Shown: positions 20,252 to 33,096 of the stretch, in pieces | How the letters are laid out: each line of letters begins with the position of its first letter | How positions within the stretch are numbered: position 1 is the stretch's first letter | Source of the DNA: Podospora pseudocomata | Lineage: Eukaryota; Ascomycota; Sordariomycetes; Sordariales; Podosporaceae | Assembly (NCBI RefSeq): GCF_035222375.1 | Contig: NC_085891.1 | Span: 2,418,001-2,482,000 of the forward strand | Direction: 5' to 3' | Length of the DNA: 64,000 bases | Translations under genes and position numbers: made by a program | Notes under the pieces: model-generated | The model's database searches: none | What the model saw: the letters and a program-made list of their open reading frames with translations, nothing else | Told to the model about the DNA's origin: nothing

Positions 20252-21824
20252 GGCGGGCGGGCGGTTGACGGGTGGATGTGATGGGTAGCCGGCAGGGAAT
20301 TCGGATCAGGGACGAGATGACGGCGTCATCGAAGTACCACGGGTGATGTGGTTCTGGGGATGCTGATGCTGGTTGATGATACCGAGCAGAAGAAGAGTAA
20401 ACTGCTGGTGGTTGAGTTGACAACAGGTAATGGAGAGAAAAGGTAGGTAAAGGGGTAAAAGAGGTAAGTAAAGGTAAGGTAGCGAGGTCGAGAATGCGCC
20501 GCACCCAATTGTTTCAGGGCGAGTTCCCCTTCCAAGTTCCCATCACGCCACTGGCTCTGCGAGGGGTGTGGGACTTAATCAAGGCCGGCAGGAATCGCGC
20601 GGGGCAGAGTTGCACGGCAGAAGAGGCTAGAAGGAGCAATGCACCAAGCTACTGTCTTCACCGTCACTCTGAAAGATAAGGAAAGGGAGGGGGGGATGGA
20701 AGACCTACAATGATAGCGATGATAGCTCTGTCCCATCCACCGCAGGAAATCAAAGCGGTCTGAAGACTGAACACGGACAGGCAATTCCAAAAAAATGTCG
20801 AGTCTCAAAATTTTATTTCGGCCTCACCGAACTCGGGGGGCTGGACAAAGAAATGGACTCACAGTGCCAGCAAACACCAGCAGCTGAATTCCAAGCTGGT
20901 GTGGTTTCTCCTCCCCAAGCTCCTCCAAGCTGCTGCACGTCGACCCAAACGGCCAGGATATCCCAGCCTGAGCGGGCCATGTTTTTGGGCGGCACGAAGT
21001 AATGATAACGATATGAGGTACAGCAGTGGTCAGCAAGCTCCTCCAGCTGTTACTGAAATGCCCGTTAACTGGTGCTTGAACGGCCCATTAGCTCTGGAGC
21101 TAGCAGCTAGCGTCGATCCCCCGCCCGGTCCGCCAAGAACCGACAAGACCTTTCAGTGCGTCATCGACAGCGGTGACAGGCCGGGCGCTGCTTGGCGGTA
21201 ACCTTGGGCAAAAACCTCGATAAAACAATTACTGCCATCTCCCACCGCCTTATTTTCAGGTGCAACTGCAGGGTTCCATCTCAGCATCCCCTCACGACGA
21301 CTCTTCCCCAAAGCTCCAGTTATATAAACAAAATCCCATTTTTGACGTCGTCTTGGTTGTGGTCCTCGCTATCTTCTTGCATTAGTTCAGGCATTCATCA
21401 GGAAACTGGCCAGGTAGATATTTTGAAGACTGCTCTTCACCTGCTCTCTCATCTTTTTTCATTGCGAAACATTGTCGCAAAACCACGCGAGATCTTCGAC
21501 GGGACTCTTGGCATCAAATACATCAAATACCCCCTGTACCCTGGTTGACGACCGCTTCCCGACTGCTGTCTTGTCTCGGAAATATTCCAGAAATCAATTT
21601 TGGAGGAAGTGAATACACTTTGCATATCGACGCCCCCGACCCTCTTTTTCCTGTATCTCTCGGCAGGCTAGGCATCTTGAGAGCGCAAAAAAAGAAGGAC
21701 CTGATTAGGCACCGTTAGGCTTCCTGCAACTCAACGTCCCCCATCGCCGTTGTCACCGCCCGCTCCAACACACCTCGCATCCGAAGCAGACCACGTCAAA
21801 CCCACCACTTGCAACGTTCCGACA
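20252..21824. other. Divergent intergenic region between the CBM48 gene and iwr1
   Basis: About 1.57 kb shared by two head-to-head genes. The CBM48 side is CA-rich on the minus strand (leader). The iwr1 side has TATATAAAC near 21319 and pyrimidine-rich leader DNA. No gene or RNA is recognised. Confidence 0.55.
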
Positions 21825-23275
21825 ATGGCGGCACTACCCCCCGATACGATCCAGGTGAAGCGCAAACGTGGCATCGATGATGCCCCTGTCGACTTTCTCC
21901 GTGTGTGCTCTAAACCTCGTCCATCCATGCGACCATCGCTGTACTGACCAACTGTGTATCGCAGGGGTCGATAGGAGCAAGCGGTATCGCATCATCTCTG
22001 AGGAGGTCGGCTGGGTCTATCAGCGCAAGCAGGTTGCGTCCGAGCAGGAAAAGAAGCCAAAGCATGACGCCAGCCTTGGAGTTCCTACCATTGTGCCTAC
22101 CCAGGAAGGCGATGAGAAGCGACTAAATCGCCCCAAGAAAACCCCCAGGGCCCCGAGCACCAATGCCTCCATGACGCTTGAGCCCGTGCCTGCGTTGGCG
22201 CCCGCAACAGTGCTGGCGCCGGAGGCATCCGATTCGAGCGACCAGACAGTTAACCTGCGTAAATTCCACTTGTCGAGGCCCAACTCGTCACAACCATCTG
22301 CTGGCGTGACCAAGAAGCGCGGTGCCACTGCCGTCTTTGTTGAGAGAGGCCCAAAGAGACAAAAGTCCGCAATCCTGACCCCCCAGGTTGTGAAGGAGAT
22401 TCTCGACCAACCCAACACAACACAATCCTCAACCAGTTCTTCGCCTGCCAAGGATTTACCTTCATCCTCACAGGAAGCGGAGAAGAAGCCCGTTGTCTAC
22501 AAGCGACCAGGAACCAAACCTAGGAACAAGACATTAGCATCCGAATCGGGAACAACCTCGAAGCCCTCTGTACCCCCCTCCATGCACAATCGAAGAGCCG
22601 ACATGGACGAGCTCTCCAGGGTTATGGATACCTGGACACTGGGTGAAATCAGCAAGAATCTAGACCGGGTGGAGCAACTCAATGCCAAATCGAAGTCCAG
22701 CCCAGCCAAGTCCCGGTTCCAACCAAAGGCACCCAAGCTCCGCTATCATGAGCGGCATCCGACAGAGAACGTGGCCCAACAGCAACGCGCTAAGGACCAA
22801 GCGGCCCCGGCTGCAGCTGCATCAACCTCTGCTATGGACATCGACATGATTGACACCTCGGACGACGATGATTATGTGATTGAGACGTACGAGCGTGTCC
22901 CCGCTGAGCGGCTGCGGGACCAGGCGGTACCAGCCCACCGTATCGGGTTGCTTGTTTTTGACAATGAGCCCGATGTCGCCGACTTCTTTTACGGCAATGA
23001 TGATGAAACCGATGATGAGTTCCCTGAAGATGAGGATGACGAGAACGGTGAGCAGCTTGAAGCCCTCAGCAAAATGTACCGCAAACGCTAACAGCTCTGC
23101 AGCGGAGAACTACTATGCCCATGAATATCCCGACGAGGAGCTCGAGTGGAGCGATGAGTTTGATCACAACGCTTATCACTATGCAGCCCAGAATTTCTCA
23201 GAGAACGAGGAGTGGGACGACCGTGACTTTGCGGATGAAGCCTGGGATGCCGGCGACACAGTCAAGAACTTTTGA
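21825..23275 (+). CDS. iwr1: RNA polymerase II nuclear import protein Iwr1
   Basis: Three exons: 21825-21900, 21965-23047 and 23103-23275, giving 443 residues. The first splice (GTGTGT...GTACTGACC...GCAG) restores DTIQVKRKRGIDDAPVDFLR followed by VDRSKRYR, the hallmark N-terminus of fungal Iwr1 proteins. The last splice (GTGAGC...CGCTAAC...GCAG) yields the Iwr1 signature AENYYAHEYPDEE at residues 387-399 (PF08574), preceded by an acidic VADFFYGNDDETDDEF segment. Iwr1 binds assembled RNA polymerase II at the cleft and carries it into the nucleus with importin alpha through its N-terminal basic signal; KRKRG fits this role. The middle ~250 residues are disordered and poorly conserved. The start is the only ATG giving the conserved N-terminus. 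Confidence 0.9.
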
Positions 23276-23536
23276 AGGGGCAACAAGCAGCGTTGATCTT
23301 ATGAGTGGTCTCCAGAGTTCGATGGGGAAAGCATTTTATACCAGTTATACAGACGAAATGATACCCTGGGCATGTCCCGCGTTTAGTGTAGTTGTTTACA
23401 TGTTTTCTATGTCCACTACTCTTTGTTGTGTTGTGTAGTTGGTCAGGGCAGTGTGGTAAGAGGACTTGTGAGGCATCTGTTTGAGAATAGTTAGCTAGAA
23501 GGGAGATTTCCAGAGATAACCTCCAGCAAGTACTAC

Positions 23537-23631
23537 GGGTGCATGGTCTAGTGGTATGATTTTCGCTTCGCATCCTTTCAAAAGGCGCGATTATATTGTG
23601 AACGGTCCCCGGTTCAATCCCGGGTGCATCC
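23537..23631 (+). tRNA. tRNA-Ala(CGC) with 24-nt intron
   Basis: The acceptor stem GGGTGCA (23537-23543) pairs with TGCATCC (23625-23631), with G3:U70, the alanine identity pair. The T arm is CCCGG-TTCAATC-CCGGG. The anticodon stem TTCGC/GTGAA frames loop TT-CGC-A, so the anticodon is CGC (23569-23571). An intron at about 23573-23596 follows position 37, the normal place, and contains GCG able to pair with the anticodon as in other nuclear tRNA introns. The D stem is only partly paired. No CCA is encoded, and the T-rich TTTCTTTT just downstream (from 23635) fits Pol III termination. Confidence 0.88.
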
Positions 23632-24628
23632 AAATTTCTTTTGCCCAACTTTAGTGTCAAGTTGACACTATTTTGGCTTTGTCTTTTTGGGGCTTGGTTT
23701 CATTTGGTCATTAACTCACCGGCCTCCAACAGAAAACAATAGCACTTTGTTTGTTAATCCGCCAAGTCCGTTCTTTTAGGACGTGAGACATACAACTTCC
23801 AATTTCTCGGGCCCGTCGGAGAAGTCTTCACCACTTGGCCACTCTCATGCTTTTTTGGCGGTTCAAGCACTAGTTCATGAGCCTCAAGCAACCTCACCTG
23901 TTAATTCCGTCGAAATCTGAGGTTTCCATCGCATAACAATGGCCTTCGTTCCTGCCGAAGATAACACATCTCGCCAGGCTGCGTCATAGATATATCATGG
24001 GAGGGTACAAGGCTCTGTGTGGTGGAAGGAACATCCTGTAACCGCAAGTCTTCGCCGCCGTCCACCGTAGCAGCTATCATTATGGCACATAAATCTCTTC
24101 CACATCATGAGTTTTCCGCACGTCTTTCGGGAGAAATCGTGTGTTACATCCTCGGGTCAGCCCAGAGTGACCCGCTACCACCTCGTCTCAACGGTAGTGT
24201 CGATTGATCATAAGCCCAGAATCCTCAAGTGGCGTTCCTCCGGCCCAGAGGCGTGTAACTACACTGACTTATTATCGTGTTCCTCACCGCGGAGATAAAA
24301 GCAGTCCGGGACCCAGCCCTGACGGACAGGTATGTGGCTTCACAGTTCCCTGGACCCCTATAACACTAAGACCTTTTTTTCCCAGCCGTCGTGTTGTCTC
24401 TGCCCGGTAGATAATATTTCGACTTTAAACTTTGGCGTGCCCGAGTCGGGATAGCCGGACCACACAGGGCAGTTGGTACTCTCTTAAGCTTGGTGTTGCC
24501 CCGGTCTCTTGGTAGCCTGGACTGGTCATGTCGATCGATTTCTGCTTTTTGAGGTCTCTCACAAAGATCGACAACGGTGTTTTCCCATCCTAAACTTGAA
24601 CGACGACCACGCCGACAACGCCGCCGCG
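23632..24628. other. Intergenic region between tRNA-Ala and the metallophosphatase gene
   Basis: About 1 kb. It starts with the Pol III terminator-like T tract, and no further gene is recognised. The final ~150 bp (CGACGACCACGCCGACAACG) look like a leader. Confidence 0.5.
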
Positions 24629-27196
24629 ATGAAGCTGTCCCGTGTTGGGGCCAGGCTGTTAGCTGCTGCCACGACGATCGTCCAGGTGGTGGTGTTGGCT
24701 TGCGACGGTTGCTTCGGTCCCATTGAGGAGCATGCTTCGAAGCATGTGCGTGTCGTGAAACGCATGCAACCTGGGGCGCTGGATGCGAGCTATGGTCCTA
24801 CAAGGCCGTTGCAATGGGGGCAGTTGAATGTGTTGCATACAGTCAGTTGAGCTTCCCCTTCTATTTTCGCCGATACATGACACTTCTTACCGCAGTGACA
24901 ACAAAGGATACTGTATGGGTCTCTGCTCACACGTTAAAACCAGTCCGATACCCACGGATGGCTATCCGGCCACATCAAGGAGGCGAATTATGGTGCAGAC
25001 TGGGGCGACTATGTCTCGTTTGTGGCAAGCATGAAAAGGACGGCCGAAGACCTCAAGGTGGACCTACTTCTTGTAGACTCTGGAGATCTTCATGATGGCA
25101 CTGGCTTGAGTGACTCTACTACACCAAATGGAGAGATATCGAATGAGATCTTTGTCCAGCAGACCGGATATGATTTGCTGACTCTTGGTGCGTTCCTCAT
25201 TTCCATTCATTCCCAAATTTTTTCATCAGTTCATACTTACATCTGTGACTGAAGGTAACCATGAGTTGTATGCCTCCGAAGTGGCCTACCAGACATTCAA
25301 CAATTTTAGCAGGGCCTGGGGTGACAAGTACTTGACTTCGAATGTAGAAATCATGAACCCTGACACTCAGGAGTGGGAGCACATTGGAAAGACGCACAAG
25401 TACTTTACTACGAAACATGGTATGTCGCTTCCCCCATTTTCGGCTGGATAAGCGTAACTGATAGTCTTTCTCAGGCCTTCGCATCATGGCTTTCGGTGTT
25501 CTCTTTGACTTCACTGGTACGTGTCAGCCTTCACATCCGGAACGAGCATATCTAACCTGAGCAGCCAATACAAATGCCTCACGGATCACCAAGGCGGCGG
25601 ATATGATCAAGCAGGACTGGTTCAAGCAAGCGGTTCATCATCCCAAACCTATTGATGTCTTCCTTGTTCTTGGCCACAACTCAGCACGTCCTGGACGCCA
25701 GGCCAGTACCTTGAAGACTGTCTACTCTGCCATTCGGGAGGCCCATCCTGACACTCCGATTCAGATATTTGGTACGTATTGTCTGTTCGCATAGAGTGAG
25801 AGAAACCAACGTATCACAGGTGGGCATAGTCACATGCGGGACTTTGTTGTCTATGACCAAAGCTCTACCGCTTCTGAATCTGGTCGATACTGCGAATCTC
25901 TTGGTTGGTTTTCCATGTCGGGCTTCAACTCTTCCAACAGCGGTTTTACTGGCCCTCTCAACCCCAAAGGCGTCCCCAACCCCAACCGAACGGCCGTTGT
26001 CGCCAACCCAGTGAACCCTACCCCCATTGATAAGAGGAGTAAGCAAAAAACCTCTCCCTTCCTCTACTCCCGTCGGTATCTCGACTGGAACCGTCTTACC
26101 TTTGACTATCACGCCCCCGGCTCGCAGTTCCTCCACAACGACATTCTCTCCCATCCCAACTTCATCTCCTCCCCCTCTAGCTCATCTAACAGCTCATCCC
26201 AGCTGAAACAACTCGGTATTCAAATCTCGTCTAGTATCACATCCTACCGCCATCAATTGGGCTTGGGAAAGGTATATGGGTGCACGCCACAGACGTTTTG
26301 GGTGACTGGGGCGCCGTTTATGGCGCCGAACTCGATGTACACCTTTTTGGCGGACGCAATGGCCCATCAGATTCTGAACCCAAAGAGGGCAAAGGTTCCG
26401 AGGGTTCATATCAGCAATACGGGAATGGCGAGATTTGACTTGCACAAGGGACCGTTCACGATGGACGATAGTTATATCACTTCGCCGTTTCCCAGCTTGG
26501 TGGTGTATATTCCCGAGGTGCCATGGGAAATGGCGAGGGGGATGCTAGAGCGGATGAATAAGAAGGGCGCGGGGCAGGGGAGGAGGGTTGAGTATAATAC
26601 CACGTTTGTCGGTGACCCCAAGGGAAAGAGGGAATTTGGGGTCTGGCAAGGAGAGGAGTGTGTCAACCCACCGATTGAACAGTTTAGGGCTATGGGGAAG
26701 AGAAAGGTCTTGGGGAAGAGGGAAGAAATTATGGGAGTGCCGGTGGGTAATGGTGGTGGGGGGAGGCAAGAGGTGTTGGAGGTGGGGTATACGACTGAGG
26801 ATGACTTTGGGGTGGACGGGGATGATACGATTCATGCGAGAATCGCCAACTATGAGATTCCGGCCTATTTTGGGACTACCGCTGGGTTTCCGGAGTGGAA
26901 GAAGGGGGGAAGGAAGGGACGGAGGCAGGAGCCAAGGGTGGTGGATTTGGTTTTTAATGATTTGTAAGTTTTCCTTCCCTGGGAAATGAATGTGTGGATA
27001 TGGGCCGACAATGGACAGTATCAACGATGATCTACTTGCCGCACTTGGGGGGAACTACACGGCGGACGACATCAAGTTTTACATGGAGCCATCAAACTAC
27101 ACGCTGAGAGACTTCTTGGTGCCATATGTGGAACAAAACTGGCAGGCGGGGATGCCGATGTGTGAGATTTCAGGGAGAAGGCCTCACGTTGGGTGA
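24629..27196 (+). CDS. Secreted/vacuolar metallophosphatase, 5'-nucleotidase-like (YHR202W/Smn1-like)
   Basis: Seven exons are inferred: 24629-24841, 24944-25187, 25255-25419, 25475-25516, 25565-25771, 25820-26963 and 27019-27196, giving 730 residues. Each junction restores a conserved block. The product starts with a signal peptide (MKLSRVGARLLAAATTIVQVVVLAC). Metallophosphatase motifs follow in order: TSDTHGW (71-77), DSGDLHDG (116-123), GNHE (153-156), LGHN and GGHSH (291-295). These supply the usual two-metal ligands. A C-terminal 5'-nucleotidase-like domain follows, with many N-glycosylation sequons. Family members hydrolyse phosphoesters or nucleotides in the vacuole or outside the cell; the substrate here is not known. 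Intron 1 is long (102 nt) with a GTCAGT donor and is the least certain. Retaining the last intron would stop at once, because its donor begins TTG-TAA-GT in frame. Confidence 0.85.
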
Positions 27197-27480
27197 ACGG
27201 GGGGGCAAAGTTCTATGAAGTTTTTGTGTTCTTCTTTTTATTTTTTGGGTGGCGTTGATGGGAGTGAAAAAGTAGGTACAGAAAAGCTGTGCGAGATATG
27301 ACATTGAGTTGTGTTAATTTACGGATGAGAAAATCGAAGGAGGACGGCGATCCGGGTGATTATAGACATGAGTTTTTCGAACGAAATTTTAGAGCATTGA
27401 CTTGGACTGTGATGTGGTGGGGAAATACAATAATGTTTAATGATCATTTGAACAATAAATGCACGGATTTTATCATGTCA
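27197..27480. other. 3' region of the metallophosphatase gene
   Basis: T-rich, then A-rich sequence consistent with a 3' UTR, running up to repeat copy B. Nothing else is seen. Confidence 0.45.
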
Positions 27481-27980
27481 TTTGTCTCTGATGACCTAGA
27501 GGGCCCATCCCTAGCCAGTTCAAAGCCTTGTTTTATCGGATATTGGTCATATCTATCAGCATGGTGAAGAGACCTTGGCAACAATCCATCAATGATTTGC
27601 CTCCGGACCTTGGTTTTCATCCTCATACAAGTCAGCTATATTTCCTCGGCTATGTCTTGTGTGTCTTCTGACACGGTATCAGACCAGGACTTCTACCTTG
27701 CATCTCGATACATATGTAGCGCTTTATCTCTTCGCGGTGGGATTCTGGTATTGTGGTTGAGATGGAGTCTGCGGTTGTCGACCTTGTCTATTTGATGTGT
27801 GTTGGGAATCGCAGGGTTTTCCTAACATGAAGCTCGGGGTTAGTTGGGTTTTGTTTGTGGTATAGCTAGATAGTCTTCGGGCTGTTTGAGTGTGGAGGGG
27901 ATTATGCTAGGTAAAGGAAGGATACACAGGTAGTTATTTGCAAGCTTTGAATGGTGTCCGTTTTATTATTCGTGTTATTC
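27481..27980 (+). repeat. Dispersed repeat, copy B (internally deleted)
   Basis: 27481-27600 matches 10780-10905, and 27600-27980 matches about 12030-12375, same strand. The 1.1 kb between the two blocks in copy A is missing. Many differences from copy A are G-to-A or C-to-T in B (for example GGGCC to GGACC and GTCCTC to GTTTTC), consistent with RIP or deamination. The coding frame visible in copy A is destroyed here. Confidence 0.7.
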
Positions 27981-29050
27981 TTTTCTCTTGTTTCGGGGAG
28001 TGTGTATTTTTCTATACATAGTGTTGCTTTTTTCCTTCGCGAGGGTGGGGAGTTGTCTTTCTATGAGTGTTTTTGTGTTCAGAAGCCGTGAGTGGTATTT
28101 ATGTTTATGTTTGACCTTGGCTACTGCATCAGGGATGGTGGTCCTCGGCAAGGCTCGAAGTGAGATGAAGAAACATCAGAGCTTGATATCTGGATAATTT
28201 TACTGTAAGTTCTAGGTGACTATACCCGTACTCTGATAACGGATAATGTTCAACTGTGGAATCTCATCATGTATATAGAGATCTTCCACCCACTTTAGGC
28301 AGGTGCCTGCCGAGTGGTGAACAGAGGAAGGTGCACCCAATGTCCATCTAATCTGTATGTTGCCTGCCTGCCCAGCTACAATGAGTATTTCGACTGAGGC
28401 AGTTGCGATGTAGCTAGGCTGGGAAGGAATAGGACAGGGGCTGCCTTCCATCTCTGGCTGAGTAAAGGCGATCGTCAGGCTGCCAGTCTGGATGGACGCT
28501 TTCTCTCTTGCCGGTGTGCCCCCGCATGACTTTTTCTTTCCCAAGCATCTTCACCATCAATGTACGATCCCTGCCACCGCGCAATACATCATCAAGCGGC
28601 TTATTTACTAACAATATAACAGAAATTTTACTTCCAACCACGTCTCTAAACTGAAGCGGAAGCGGGCGGTTCATCCGAGGCAGTCGCCGACAAGCAGAGA
28701 ACCAGTTTTCCAATTCCCCAAGCACAAGAGCATATCACTTGTTCCTTATCCCGACGCATGGCTGGTCGAATCAACAAAACAGACTGTCCAGACGATCTGC
28801 TGCCGTCGAACCGCCATCGTCATCTTCAATGTGTTGATCAGTTCATGTCCTTGGATCAACAACTTGCTCCCCATATGTTCATCCCAACTTTTGACAACAC
28901 TCCAACTCCATGAGCATCGAAACATGTGAACGGCGTGGCGAGTCGGGCTATCCAAACTGTCATCTAGCTGGCAATGCAGGTCTCGGCGACCGGCAACGGA
29001 AAGTGTCAGACATCTGAAAGGATGGCACTGAGCGCTCGACGGTAAGGCGT

Positions 29051-29067
29051 GTATGTACAGTACATAC
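29051..29067. repeat. Near-perfect 17-bp inverted repeat GTATGTAC-A-GTACATAC
   Basis: Eight-base arms flank a single central A. It is one of several GTAC-based palindromes in the 29-46 kb region. Confidence 0.6.
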
Positions 29068-31472
29068 CTGTTCAAACCTTACTCCAGACCGACAGACACT
29101 GACATAGTTGCTAGCCCCTGCCTCGCCTCCATCACAAGACAAACCCATTCACCGAGATCACGCCAGGCAGACCGTCCCCACCGGACCACTCGCATGTAGG
29201 CCGTTTGCCGTTTGAGCTCTTTGCCGGAATGACGTCGCGGCGCGGCAACGGCTCAGCGTCCGTTGGCAGTGGCTAGAGAGCGTTTCTTTCGACGGTGCCT
29301 TTCGACGTGCCTTTCGACAGTGCGTCATCATAGCGATACTGGGTCAAGGCGGCTAGTGACACCTGTCCGGTCTCTGCCTGGGTTTCCTTGGTACCTGTCA
29401 AAGCAGCTGTCAAGCGATATCGCATTCTGAGATGACATTGATGTGTTTTGGGGCAGATTTCCGGCAACTGACTAACCCCCTAACAGCCTCGACCAGGTCT
29501 TGCAGGCAACAAGGCAATACCGGCTCGCGCCGTTGAATGACACCGGGACATTCGGCCTCTGCCACTTCTGCCCGCCGCGCCGACCGTCTTGTCCCTGTCT
29601 GCCGTTGTCACGAACACCTCGCTAGCGTCAAAAAAGCTTAACTCATGTTGAACCACAAGCTTGCCCCTGAGCTCCTGCTGCGCCCGTATCAGAGGCTAAC
29701 AAGGGGCATGCATGGGGAGAACAAAGATCGTTTCGAACCCGATCATTCGATCGCCACTTTCTCGGCCTTCAATCCCTCTTCCGATAATTGTTCGTTATGC
29801 AGTTCAACAGCCAGGTCAGCGGCTAATGCCGGACAATGTGCTCACGATCGAGCTGTATCCTCACCTTTAGCACGTCCAGAGCTACAGCTTCAAAATTGGA
29901 TCGTCCCGAGTTTGGCTGCCCATGTTCGCATCGGTCAGGCAGTGCAGGTTTTCTTTCTGCTACCATAGTTCCCGCGTTGGTCAAGAGGCAGATGTGGTGG
30001 CGGGGCATGATCCAGGAGGTCCGGCGGAAACCCGAAGCCTGTTCATTTGGGCGAGACATTTGACGCCTCCCGCTTGCTGACGCTGAAGATGAGAGAATAT
30101 GTTCCCGGATACTCATTCTACCCCCCATAGTGGCCCATCCCACACCGGGACCTGCAAGCGAAACCGACAAGTGTGCGGGTATACAAAGTCGTGACTGGTA
30201 TTGACTGGTTCGGATGTGTCATTCAGCAAGACATTCTCATCTTGACAACCCTGTTAGCCAACCTCATTGCCGCCCTTTTCCTTCCCCACCCCTCACAAAA
30301 CAACAACATGTCGCCGGGACAGGGCCAGCATTTTCACTAGCACACCCCATGCTTTGCTGCTGTCACCCACCGATCTCGGTAGCACAGATCTCCCTTTAGC
30401 TTGCTGTAGTGCTGCTCATCTGTCTACCCATCATGCCATTCCGTTAGTCGGTTTCTGCCAACATGTTGTTGTATGTATGTAGGTAGAGATCTGTCGTGTT
30501 AGCAGGGATCGGGTGGAGGATGAGTCGACTTCCACGCGGAGCAAGTGCCGTCATTCACATGGAAGCCATGTATTCTGGTAAGGTTTTGTATAGTTTACTG
30601 ATTTCTGGTTCTGGTAGTAGCAGACTCACCGGGTAGGTGGGTGTGTCACCGAACAAGGACTCTCGGAACCACCCAACGACCGGGCGAGGTCTCTGTTGTG
30701 GTTTCTCGGGTTCACTTGGCTTGAGACATTTTGTCAATTTGCTATGTGGTCAACCTCCGTCCCCTTCCCCCAGCCTGCCCGCCAACCCAGTCCAATGTGC
30801 TGGCACACACAGTAAGTAGCCACAGGGCCTATTATCTTGGTATTATTTGCTCCGATTCGATTCCGGGTTGTGACCAACTGGCCTTTTCCATTTATTATCT
30901 ATACTCCCGAGAGACAAAGAAGAAGAGTTTGCTGTTGTAAGTGTGGGAATAAGAAAAAGAAGAAGGAAGAGAGTAAGGTTGGTACTGCGGAATAAGCGAC
31001 AGGCAGGTGAGATGTATCCGCTGTTACACTTACACAAGACGACTCACGCGTTCGTTTTCGGCTGTGGGGCAGAGAGGAGTAGGGGGAATAGTTAGTACCT
31101 ACCTACCCCAAGTGTGTGTTTTCTTTTGCTTTCGGTTTATTCAGGTAGTTTCTTCTTCTTGACCGCTTTCTTGGGTATGGGTTAATCATGGGATTAATGT
31201 ACAGTATCTTTGTGTTTCCTGACGTGTGGGGGGAGTCAAATGTGTGACCTGTTTTCGTCTTGCAGATTTTTTAGACAGGAAATCTGTAAAAATGGCATGA
31301 TGGGTAGGTATCGTGATATACTACAGGTGGTGGAGGTTTTATTTCATGGAGGGAGCATTTTTCGGATAGCAGTGCTCCCTGCTTTTTAGGTCAGACAGTT
31401 AGTTCCCCTGTCCTGGTAAGCAAGGTACCTGAGGTAGGTAGCTCAGGTTCATTGTGGTTGTGTGGTGGCGGT

Positions 31473-31504
<32 letters not shown>

Positions 31505-31518
31505 GGTGGGTGGGGGGA
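31473..31518 (+). repeat. (GT)12 passing into (GGGT)n, G-quadruplex-capable
   Basis: About twelve GT units are followed by GGGTGGGTGGGTGGGTGGGTGGGGGG, which has more than four G-triplets with one-base loops, the strongest class of predicted G-quadruplex. Confidence 0.85.
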
Positions 31519-32160
31519 CGACATATGCTTTGCTGTATATGCCATCTGAGGGGAAGTGTTGGAATGTGCATGTCGTGGGTGGGTTGGGCAACAGTTTGGC
31601 CGAGATGGAAAGTAAGGTAGTTATGGGAGTATAAAGTGAGGCGTTTCTCGTTTCAGGAGTGGCGGTCTGTAAAGTGGTTAGGTCGTACATTTTCTCCTTT
31701 TTTAGGCATTTCTGAGTGGGAAGATCGTGTGTACTATTACTCTGGTTTGTTGTTGTTTATTGGTCTCCAGAGAAGGGGAGAAGGCTGGGTTGACCAGTTA
31801 TTTTGGGGGTGGGGGGAGGTGTTGATCGACCTGTTCGTAGGTAGAGCCAGAAATTTGTGTGTGGGGGGGGGGATTTAGGTACTGCTAGACACCACATGCC
31901 CAAAAGCAAACAGTATTAGAGCGGAAAAGAAGCAAGCTTTCCCTAGGTAAGGTCCATGAAAACCCCCCTCCATTCCCATAACCGGAACCGACGCAACCTC
32001 TTGACACGAACCATTGAGATCTCATCTACTACATACTACCCGCCTGTAGTAGGTACATAAGTGAACGCCACAAAATGTACGAATGACACGATGAACAACG
32101 GGGGAGGGGGACGCTATGCCCCTTCTGTCAGTACTTACAGTACAGATATTAGGCCTCATG

Positions 32161-32194
32161 CAGCAGCAGCAGCTGCTGCTGATGCTGCTGCTGC
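32161..32194. repeat. CAG/CTG inverted repeat
   Basis: Four CAG units run directly into CTG units (CAGCAGCAGCAGCTGCTGCT), then GATGCTGCTGCTGC. The block can fold into a hairpin. Confidence 0.7.
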
Positions 32195-33096
32195 CTAGGT
32201 GGGTGAGTTGAGTGGCGACGGGACTTCTCCTGCTTGTCTGCAGTATCCGTTGCCTTCCGGGTGGTGGGTGCATACCTTGGAGGAAGGAAAACAGAGGCAC
32301 GTTACATTCCGAGATCCTAGACCTGCCGATTGTTTTCCCAAAACCCTGCGAGGCATGTCTTGGGTGATCTGAGACAGGAAGAGCTGTCCTCGCTCGATTT
32401 ATTACCTTCGCTTGGAGGCACAACTAGTGGACGCAGGTGTCGGCAGCTTGCACGGTAGGAAGGTGATTAGTGGTTTGCCCCTGTTGAGGTGCATGTCCGT
32501 GTGGGTGAGGTTGACGAGGTGGTTTTGGCAGGTGATTGCTTGCCTGGTCCTGAATGCTTTCGTCCATGTGATGAATCTGTTGATTTGATGTGTTTTGATG
32601 ATGGTTGGTTTGCAAAGCATTGTCACAATGCAAAAGCACAATATTGAGATATACAATTTGTTTTCAATTTCTGAGTATTCTCTTTCTCTCTCTCTCCCAC
32701 CGCGTCTTTGCAGCGCTCCTTCTTTCTACCCTATATATAAAACCCCTTTGGAAGCGTGTAATAACGCCTGTATTCTAGATATTCTAGACCCTTTTTTTCT
32801 CCCCAAAAAGTAGTAAAAGAAGTCTCCAGAAAATCTTGCTTCTCCCCTCGCCATCTTCAAAACTTGAGAAAAACGTGTGTGAGAACGTTTGGTATCTCTC
32901 TAGAAATACAAGCAACAATGAGGGAAAAACACCAAAAAGTTCTCAGCCTCGAGTCAAACTCCTTTCTGCGACTTGATACCCCAAAAGCCTAAACAGAGAC
33001 GCCGGAAAATGACAATGATAAAAATGCTGATGACAAAAAATGCAAGGCAGAATCCATCATGCTTTCCAGCAGTTAAACGCCTCCCTTCTTAAAGAG

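Noticed and set aside
31473-31500. GT tract as a CRISPR-like or minisatellite array
   Set aside because: It is a simple dinucleotide repeat; no spaced repeat units are present anywhere in the window.
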